Positions 58,634 through 64,000 of a stretch of DNA of 64,000 bases are shown here, piece by piece. The stretch spans positions 1 through 64,000 of the forward strand of contig NZ_FZOR01000040.1 in NCBI RefSeq assembly GCF_900188445.1. The letters are read 5' to 3'. The notes beneath the pieces were generated by a model, which was not told where the DNA came from, searched no databases, and saw only the letters and a list, made by a program, of their open reading frames with translations. Position 1 is the first letter of the stretch. Each line of letters begins with the position of its first letter. Source of the stretch: Actinomadura meyerae. GTDB taxonomy: Bacteria > Actinomycetota > Actinomycetes > Streptosporangiales > Streptosporangiaceae. Both the position numbers and the translations under genes were made by a program.

Positions 58634-59850
58634 AGTTCGGTTATCCCCTGGACGATCATTCCCTCGGTCCACGGCACCTCGGGGGCCGGGACGGCCAGCC
58701 GGAGGCCGGGCAGCCTGCGGGTGAGGGTCTCCAGTGCCACCTGGACCTCCTGCCGGGCCAGGCCCGCGCCCACGCAGTAGTGGGCGCCCTGGCCGAAGGC
58801 GAGGTGCCCGCGCGCGGCCTCGGTGTCCTCGCCCGCCGCGTACCGGTCGATGTCGAACCGCTCCGGCGCGGGGTAGACCGCCGGGTCCCGGTTCGCGATG
58901 GTGATCGCGGGGAGCACGACCTCGCCCTTGCGGACCGGGCCGGACGGCAGCTCGACGTCCTCCAGCGCGACGCGCAGCCCGCCGTCGACCGGCATCTCGC
59001 GGCGCAGCAGCTCCTCCGCGGCCGCCGGGATCCGCGCCGGGTCCGCCGCCAGCCGGGCGTAGCCGCCGCTGACCAGGAGCGTGAAGACGGCGCGGGTGAG
59101 CAGGTTCGCGGTGGTGCCGTGCCCGGCGACGATCAGCGACATGGTGAGCCGGACCAGCTCGGGCTCGGTCAGCGAGCCGCGGTCGTCGGCCGCGCTGATC
59201 AGCGCGTCGATCAGCGAGTCGCCGGGGTGCTCGCGCCGGTACTGGATGAGCGACCGGTGGTAGCCCGCGAACTCCTCCCGGGCCACCGCGCGGTCCCGGG
59301 CGGTGAACGCGGTGGTGGACAGGAACGCGGTGGTCCACCGGCGGAACTGCTCGTGGTCGTCGGCGGGCACGCCGAGCAGCGCGCAGATCACGCGCACCGG
59401 GAGGACGAAGGAGAAGCCGGAGACCAGGTCGGCGGGCGCCGGACCGGAGCCGAACTCCTCCACCAGCTCCTCGGTGATGCTCTCCACCCGCGGCTGCCAG
59501 GCCTGGAGGCGGCGGGGCGTGAACGCCCCCGACACCAGCTTGCGCAGCCGGGTGTGGCGGGGCGGGTCCATGTTGATCAACGCGTCGGGGTCGTGGTGCA
59601 CGTCGGCCGCGTCGACCACGCGCGGCGCGCCCGGATAGCCGAGCTCCCGGCTGAACACCGGATTCTGGAGGACGACGAGGACGTCCTCGTAGCGGGTCGC
59701 CATGGTGACCTGGTCGCCGCTGGGCAGCCGAACCGGGCACAGCGGCCGGTCGTCGGGCCTGCCCTCGGCGTAGGACAGCGGGGGCGCGTAGTCGGGCGCG
59801 AGGTCGATCGGGCATCGGCCCGGGGTCGGCGGGACGGGGGCGTCGGTCAT
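58618..59850 (-). CDS. cytochrome P450
   Basis: A 410-residue bacterial class I P450. The I-helix oxygen-binding segment is IVAGHGTTANLLTR near residue 240, the K-helix ExxR is in EELLRREMP, and the heme loop is FGQGAHYCVGAGLARQE with the Cys ligand near residue 359. The I-helix has His-Gly where Glu/Asp-Thr is more common. Likely a tailoring hydroxylase of the cluster product. It begins 12 bases after the ABC ATPase stop and is the last gene of that operon; no ferredoxin is adjacent. Confidence 0.95.
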   Translation of the reverse strand: MTDAPVPPTPGRCPIDLAPDYAPPLSYAEGRPDDRPLCPVRLPSGDQVTMATRYEDVLVVLQNPVFSRELGYPGAPRVVDAADVHHDPDALINMDPPRHTRLRKLVSGAFTPRRLQAWQPRVESITEELVEEFGSGPAPADLVSGFSFVLPVRVICALLGVPADDHEQFRRWTTAFLSTTAFTARDRAVAREEFAGYHRSLIQYRREHPGDSLIDALISAADDRGSLTEPELVRLTMSLIVAGHGTTANLLTRAVFTLLVSGGYARLAADPARIPAAAEELLRREMPVDGGLRVALEDVELPSGPVRKGEVVLPAITIANRDPAVYPAPERFDIDRYAAGEDTEAARGHLAFGQGAHYCVGAGLARQEVQVALETLTRRLPGLRLAVPAPEVPWTEGMIVQGITELPVTW

Positions 59851-59862
59851 GGCTTCTCCTGA

Positions 59863-61710
59863 TCAGAGGGTGTGATCGACGGGCTGGTCCGCCGCCGGTT
59901 CCGGCACGGCCAGTGCGGGCAGGGCGGACAGCAGCGTCCGGGTGTAGGGGGCGCGCGGGGCGTTGAAGACCTGGTCGACCGGGCCGCTCTCCACCACCCG
60001 CGCCTCGCGCATGACCAGCACCCGGTCGCTGAGGTGGTGCACGACGCCCAGGTCGTGGGAGATGAACAGCAGTGCCATGCCCAGGTCGTCGCGGAGTTCG
60101 GCGAACAGGTCGAGGATCTGGGCCTGCACCGAGACGTCGAGCGCGGAGACGGGCTCGTCGCAGACGATGACGTCGGGTTCGGAGGCGAGGGCCCGCGCGA
60201 TGGCCACCCGCTGGCGCTGCCCGCCCGACAGCCGGACGGGGTGCCGCCGCAGGAAGCCGGCGTCCAGTCCGACCCGCTCCAGCAGCGCCACGACGGTGTC
60301 GCGGCGGCCCCGCGCGGCCAGTGCCCCGGACGCGCCGACGGCCTCCGCGACCACGCGTTCCACGGTGTAGCGCGGATCGAACGAGGCCATCGGGTCCTGC
60401 TGGACGAACCGGATGCGGTCGCGCAGCGGACGCCGCGCGGACTCCGGCGCGGGGGACCACGGCCGGTCCAGGAAGCGCACCGAGCCCCGGTCGGGCCGGA
60501 CCAGCCCCAGGATGATCCCCGCCAGGGTGGTCTTCCCCGAGCCGGACTCGCCGACGACGCCGAGCGTCTCCCCCTCGCGCAGGGTCAGCGACACGTCCTC
60601 CACGGCGGGACGGCGGGTCCGGTCCGGGCCGGGGTAGGACTTGGCGACACCGTCCACCTCGATGAGCGTCCGGGGTTCGGCGGCGGGCGCGCGCCGCGCG
60701 GAGGGGGCGGCGGGGCGGGCGGGTTCGCGGTCTCCGGTCCGGTGGCACCAGGACCGGTGCTCCGCGGTGAGGAGCACGGGCGCGGGATCCTCGGTCCGGC
60801 ACAGGTCGACGGCCAGCGCGCACCGGTGCGCGTACCGGCAGCCGGACTCGGGGGCGGGACCGCTCTTCGCGGGTTCCGGCGGCATGAGCGGCGCGTTCCT
60901 GCGCCCGGCCGTGGGCACCGCGCCGAGCAGCCGCCGGGTATAGGGGTGCGCGGGGGAGCGCAGCACCCGCTCGGTCGGGCCGTGCTCGACGAAGCTCCCC
61001 CGGTGCATGACGGCGATCCGGTCGGCCATCCGGGCGACCACGGCGAGGTCATGGCTGATCAGCAGGAGCGCGACGCCGCGCCGGCGGAGCCCGTCCAGCA
61101 GGTCGAGGATCTCCGCCGCGACGGTGACGTCCAGCGCGGTGGTCGGCTCGTCGGCGATGATCAGGTCGGGGTCGGCGGCGATCGCGGAGGCGATCAGGGC
61201 GCGCTGGCGCAGCCCGCCCGACAGCTCGTGCGGGTACTGGCGGGCGCGCAGGCCCGGATCGGGCACGCTGGTGCGCTCCAGGAGGGAGACCACGCGGGCG
61301 GGCCGCTCCGCGCGGGGGAGGGTGCGGTGGTTGCCGATGGCCTCGGTCACCTCGGCCCCGACGGTGCGCACCGGGTCGAGGGAGGAGAGCGCGTCCTGCA
61401 GGACCATGCCGATCCGGCCGCCGCGGATCCGCCGCCACCGCCGATCGTCGATCGCCGTGAGGTCCTCGCCGTCCAGCTCGATCCCGCCGGTGACGGTCGA
61501 CCCCCGGCCCGCCAGCCCCAGCAGCGCCCGTGCGGTCACGCTCTTGCCCGAGCCGGACTCGCCGACGATCGCCAGGCAGTCGCCCCGGTCCAGGGTGAAG
61601 CCGACCCCCCGGACCACCTCGGCGCGGTCCCGGCCGCCGCCGAAGGAGACCCGCAGCGCGTCGACCGACAGCAGCGGGCCCGCGGCCTCAGCGTCCTTTC
61701 TCCGCGACAT
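59863..61710 (-). CDS. oligopeptide-type ABC transporter, fused DppD-DppF ATPases
   Basis: A 615-residue protein with two complete ATPase domains: Walker A GESGSGKS near residue 52 and GESGSGKT near 390, signatures ELSGGLRQRALIASAI and RLSGGQRQRVAIARAL, Walker B LIIADEPTTALDV and VIVCDEPVSALDV. Between them is the oligopeptide-ABC C-terminal extension with Cys-rich CRYAHRCALAVDLC. Usually two proteins, but this fusion is common in actinobacteria. It overlaps the upstream permease gene by 23 bases. Confidence 0.94.
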   Translation of the reverse strand: MSRRKDAEAAGPLLSVDALRVSFGGGRDRAEVVRGVGFTLDRGDCLAIVGESGSGKSVTARALLGLAGRGSTVTGGIELDGEDLTAIDDRRWRRIRGGRIGMVLQDALSSLDPVRTVGAEVTEAIGNHRTLPRAERPARVVSLLERTSVPDPGLRARQYPHELSGGLRQRALIASAIAADPDLIIADEPTTALDVTVAAEILDLLDGLRRRGVALLLISHDLAVVARMADRIAVMHRGSFVEHGPTERVLRSPAHPYTRRLLGAVPTAGRRNAPLMPPEPAKSGPAPESGCRYAHRCALAVDLCRTEDPAPVLLTAEHRSWCHRTGDREPARPAAPSARRAPAAEPRTLIEVDGVAKSYPGPDRTRRPAVEDVSLTLREGETLGVVGESGSGKTTLAGIILGLVRPDRGSVRFLDRPWSPAPESARRPLRDRIRFVQQDPMASFDPRYTVERVVAEAVGASGALAARGRRDTVVALLERVGLDAGFLRRHPVRLSGGQRQRVAIARALASEPDVIVCDEPVSALDVSVQAQILDLFAELRDDLGMALLFISHDLGVVHHLSDRVLVMREARVVESGPVDQVFNAPRAPYTRTLLSALPALAVPEPAADQPVDHTL

Positions 61711-62566
61711 CGGGCAGCCTCCCCTCGAATCGTCGCTGCAGGGCCCGGCCCGCCACGTTCACCGACACCACCGTCGCGGTGACCGCCACGCCGGGGAACA
61801 CGGCCACCGTCCATGCGGAGTCGAGGAACTCGCGGCCCTCGGCGAGCATCGCGCCCCACTCCGGGGTGGGCGGTGCGGGGCCGAGCCCCAGGAAGCTCAG
61901 GGAGGAGCCCGCGATGATGGCGGTGCCCACGTGGATCATCGCCAGCACCAGCACCGGCGGGAGCGCGTTCGGCATCAGGTGCCGCAGGAACAGCGAGCGC
62001 GGCGGGCGGCCCAGCACCACGGCCGCGCGGACGTAGTCCGACTCCCGCACCAGCAGCGCCTGGCTCCGGGCGAGGCGGACGAACCCCGGCGTCAGCGAGC
62101 AGCCGATCGCGAGGGTGGCGTTACCGGTCCCCGGCCCGAGGACGGCGACGACCAGCAGCGCGAGGAGCAGCCCCGGGAACGCCAGGAAGACGTCCGACAC
62201 GCGCATGATCGCCTCATCGACGGCGCGTCCCGCCGTGGCGGCCAGGACACCGAGGACCGACCCGGCCGACACGCCGATGGCGGTGGCGCCGAGTCCGATG
62301 GTCAGCGACGGGCGCGCGCCGTGCACGATCCTGCTGAGCAGGTCGCGGCCGAGCTGGTCGGTTCCCAGCGGGTGCGCCGCGCTCGGCGCGGCCAGCAGGT
62401 CGGGGCCGGTGGCGTCGGGCGGGGCCGGGGCCAGCAGGCTCGGCCAGACGAAGGCGAGCGCGACCAGCAGCAGGAAGCCGGTGGCCAGCAGCGGGCCGGG
62501 GCGCACCGCGAGGCGGCCCGGCCGGCCGAGGGCGCGGGTGAGCGCGGGGGCGGCGGGAAGGGTCAT
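61688..62566 (-). CDS. oligopeptide-type ABC transporter permease (DppC-like)
   Basis: A 292-residue permease: N-terminal tail, first helix GPLLATGFLLLVALAFVWPSLL, the LGTDQLGRDLLSRIVHGARPSLTIGLGA motif diagnostic of DppC/OppC, and the EAA-type loop RAAVVLGRPPRSLFLRHLMPNALPPVLVLA. Six helices expected. Works with the DppB-like partner 21 bases upstream. Confidence 0.94.
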   Translation of the reverse strand: MTLPAAPALTRALGRPGRLAVRPGPLLATGFLLLVALAFVWPSLLAPAPPDATGPDLLAAPSAAHPLGTDQLGRDLLSRIVHGARPSLTIGLGATAIGVSAGSVLGVLAATAGRAVDEAIMRVSDVFLAFPGLLLALLVVAVLGPGTGNATLAIGCSLTPGFVRLARSQALLVRESDYVRAAVVLGRPPRSLFLRHLMPNALPPVLVLAMIHVGTAIIAGSSLSFLGLGPAPPTPEWGAMLAEGREFLDSAWTVAVFPGVAVTATVVSVNVAGRALQRRFEGRLPDVAEKGR

Positions 62567-62587
62567 CGCGTCTCCAGGGGGATGGGG

Positions 62588-63523
62588 TCACCGGGCGGCC
62601 GCCGCGAGCCGGGGATCGATCACCCGGTACAGCCAGTCGACCAGCAGGTTGATCACCGTGAAGGCCACCGCGGCCACGATGACGACACCGGTGACCACCG
62701 GCAGGTCCCGGCCGCCGATCGCGGTGATCATCACCCGGCCGAGGCCCTGCCGGTTGAAGATGGTCTCGATCACGACCGCGCCGCTGAGCAGCGCGCCGAA
62801 CGCCCAGCCGGCCAGCGTGATGGTCGGCAGCAGCGCGTGCCGCAGGGCGTGCCGGAGCAGCACGGCGGTGTCGCCGCTGCCCCGGGTGCGCGCGCTCAGC
62901 ACGAACGGCTCCTCCAGGGCCCGCTCCAGCCCCTCGCGCAGCACCTGCGCGAACACCCCGGCCAGGCTCAGCCCCAGGGTGAGCGCCGGGAGCACCAGGG
63001 ACGCGGGCCCCGCCCCGCCGGAGGCGGGGAACAGCTGCCACCGGAACGCGAACAGCGCCAGCAGCAGGACCCCGATCCAGAAGCTCGGGGAGGACGCCAT
63101 GGTCAGCTCGAACGCCGTCGCCAGCGCCCGGAGCCGGCGCCGCCGCCCGGCGGTCGCGACCGCGAGGGCCAGCGCGAGCAGCGCCGCCACCGCGAGCCCG
63201 GCCAGGCCGAGCTCGACCGTCGGCCACAGCTGCGTCCCGATCACCCGCGCGACCGGTTCCTGGAGCTGGTAGGACCGGCCGAGGTCGCCGCGGAGCAGGT
63301 CGGCGAGATACGCGCCGTACTGCACGATGAGCGGCCGGTCCAGCCCGAGTTCCAGCCGGACCTGGGCGACCAGCTCGGGCGAGGCGGACGCGCCGCCCAG
63401 CATCACGCGGGCGGGGTCGCCCGGCGTCAGGTGCAGGCCGGCGAACGCGGCGGTCACCGCGCCCAGCGTCACCAGCACGCTGAGCAGCAGCCGGCGAACG
63501 AGCCAGCGGGCCGTGGCAGCCAT
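62588..63523 (-). CDS. oligopeptide-type ABC transporter permease (DppB-like)
   Basis: A 311-residue permease with the DppB/OppB opening WLVRRLLLSVLVTLGAVTAAFAGLHLTPGDPARVML, then LGLDRPLIVQYGAYLADLLRGDLGRSYQ and the EAA loop SARTRGSGDTAVLLRHALRHALLPTITLAG. Second gene of the transporter operon, directly after the binding-protein gene. Confidence 0.94.
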   Translation of the reverse strand: MAATARWLVRRLLLSVLVTLGAVTAAFAGLHLTPGDPARVMLGGASASPELVAQVRLELGLDRPLIVQYGAYLADLLRGDLGRSYQLQEPVARVIGTQLWPTVELGLAGLAVAALLALALAVATAGRRRRLRALATAFELTMASSPSFWIGVLLLALFAFRWQLFPASGGAGPASLVLPALTLGLSLAGVFAQVLREGLERALEEPFVLSARTRGSGDTAVLLRHALRHALLPTITLAGWAFGALLSGAVVIETIFNRQGLGRVMITAIGGRDLPVVTGVVIVAAVAFTVINLLVDWLYRVIDPRLAAAAR

Positions 63524-63534
63524 GGTCGTCCCTT

Positions 63535-64000
63535 CTACGGCTTGAGCGAGGCTTCGTGGAACAAGGGCGTGGCCGAGGCGTCGAAGCCCAGCCCCGCCAC
63601 CTTCTTCGACACCCCGAGCACGCGTTCCGGCACGTAGGTCGGGATCACCAGGGCGTGCGCGTTCAGGTGCAGCTGGATCCGGCTGTAGATCTGCCGGCGT
63701 TCGTCCGGGTCGGTGGATTCGGCGGCGTCGGTGAGCCAGCCGTCCAGCTTTCCGTCGGTGTACCGGAAGAAGTTGCCGCCGCCCTTCCCCGGGAAGCGGT
63801 CGGCCGCGTAGAAGTAACGGAGGATGTCCGGCTCCGGGCGGACGAAGCTGGCCCCCATCACGTCCATCCGGTCGCGGGCGGCGAGCACCTGCTGGGTCAG
63901 CGTCCCGGCGTCGACGCTCCGGAGGTCGACGTGGATCCCCACCCGCTTGGCCTGGGCCTGGATCGCCTGGGCGAGCACGTCCCGGCGGTCGCGGAACAAC
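63535..64000 (-). CDS. oligopeptide-type ABC substrate-binding protein (family 5), partial
   Basis: The C-terminal 154 or so residues of a family 5 extracellular solute-binding protein; the N-terminus lies beyond the window. Typical end-of-protein features are visible: IQAQAKRVGIHVDLRSVDAGTL, the NFFRYTDGKLDGWLTDAAESTDPDERRQIYSRIQLHLN segment and VIPTYVPERVLGVSKKVAGL. First gene of the binding protein-DppB-DppC-DppDF-P450 operon; it may bind a peptide, nickel-chelate or siderophore-like ligand. Confidence 0.9.
   Translation of the reverse strand, partial: LFRDRRDVLAQAIQAQAKRVGIHVDLRSVDAGTLTQQVLAARDRMDVMGASFVRPEPDILRYFYAADRFPGKGGGNFFRYTDGKLDGWLTDAAESTDPDERRQIYSRIQLHLNAHALVIPTYVPERVLGVSKKVAGLGFDASATPLFHEASLKP

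Noticed and set aside
59872..61782. 636-codon plus-strand frame opposite the dual ATPase
   Set aside because: Shadow of a gene with complete Walker and signature motifs on the other strand; no domain in the antisense translation.
61007..63637. Very long plus-strand open frame (876 codons) opposite the transporter genes
   Set aside because: It is antisense to three clear ABC genes and its translation is low-complexity Arg/Gly/Glu/Ala, as expected from GC-rich shadow frames.

Overview
The window is high-GC actinobacterial chromosome. GTG and TTG starts are common, genes often overlap by the 4 bases GTGA or ATGA, and the families are typical of actinomycetes: SARP, DUF574-type methyltransferase, ECF41 sigma factor, MocR regulator, FkbH. 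An Actinomadura/Streptosporangiales-type soil organism is a reasonable guess, but no rRNA or marker gene is present to prove it. I saw no tRNA, rRNA, CRISPR array or intact insertion sequence.

Layout. (1) 1-14.1 kb is mixed accessory and housekeeping DNA: a TetR/hydrolase pair with a candidate operator, a frameshifted pseudogene, a secreted beta-propeller-like protein, a sigma factor fused to a Cys-rich, transmembrane and extracytoplasmic part, a SUKH protein, a DUF574 methyltransferase, an epimerase/ECF41/DoxX group and several membrane proteins. (2) 14.3-29.3 kb is a catabolic island under IclR regulator 1. An aldehyde dehydrogenase is cotranscribed with the regulator, and a divergent 11-gene operon encodes a U32-like protein, CoA-pathway enzymes (enoyl-CoA hydratase, acyl-CoA dehydrogenase, CoA-transferase, HMG-CoA-lyase-like enzyme), an SDR, two metallo-beta-lactamase-fold hydrolases and a ribose-type ABC importer whose ATPase is fused to a permease.

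(3) 29.4-49.0 kb is the most interesting part: four operons plus an IclR regulator. They encode a branched-chain-amino-acid-type ABC importer, a LigM/DesA-like tetrahydrofolate (THF)-dependent demethylase, MetF, a FolD homologue lacking the cyclohydrolase lysine, a separate FchA-type cyclohydrolase, PurU, dihydropteroate synthase, a PabB-PabA fusion, a homogentisate-dioxygenase-like enzyme, an enolase-superfamily enzyme, an alpha/beta hydrolase, and thiol-redox proteins (OsmC, redoxin, thioredoxin reductase). Together they would import a methylated, probably aromatic, compound, move its methyl group to THF, oxidise the C1 unit to formate and regenerate THF, with dedicated folate synthesis. Each of the four operon promoters carries the same motif (CG-5xA/T-rich-CG) as two copies exactly 20 bp apart, so the whole set looks like one IclR regulon.

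(4) 49.1-54.4 kb holds a hypothetical protein, a SUKH protein, a MocR regulator divergent from an AhpD-like protein, and an MFS exporter. (5) 54.4-64.0 kb is the edge of a natural-product cluster: FkbH-like protein, flavin reductase, SARP regulator, type II thioesterase, cytochrome P450 and an oligopeptide-type ABC transporter whose binding protein runs off the window.
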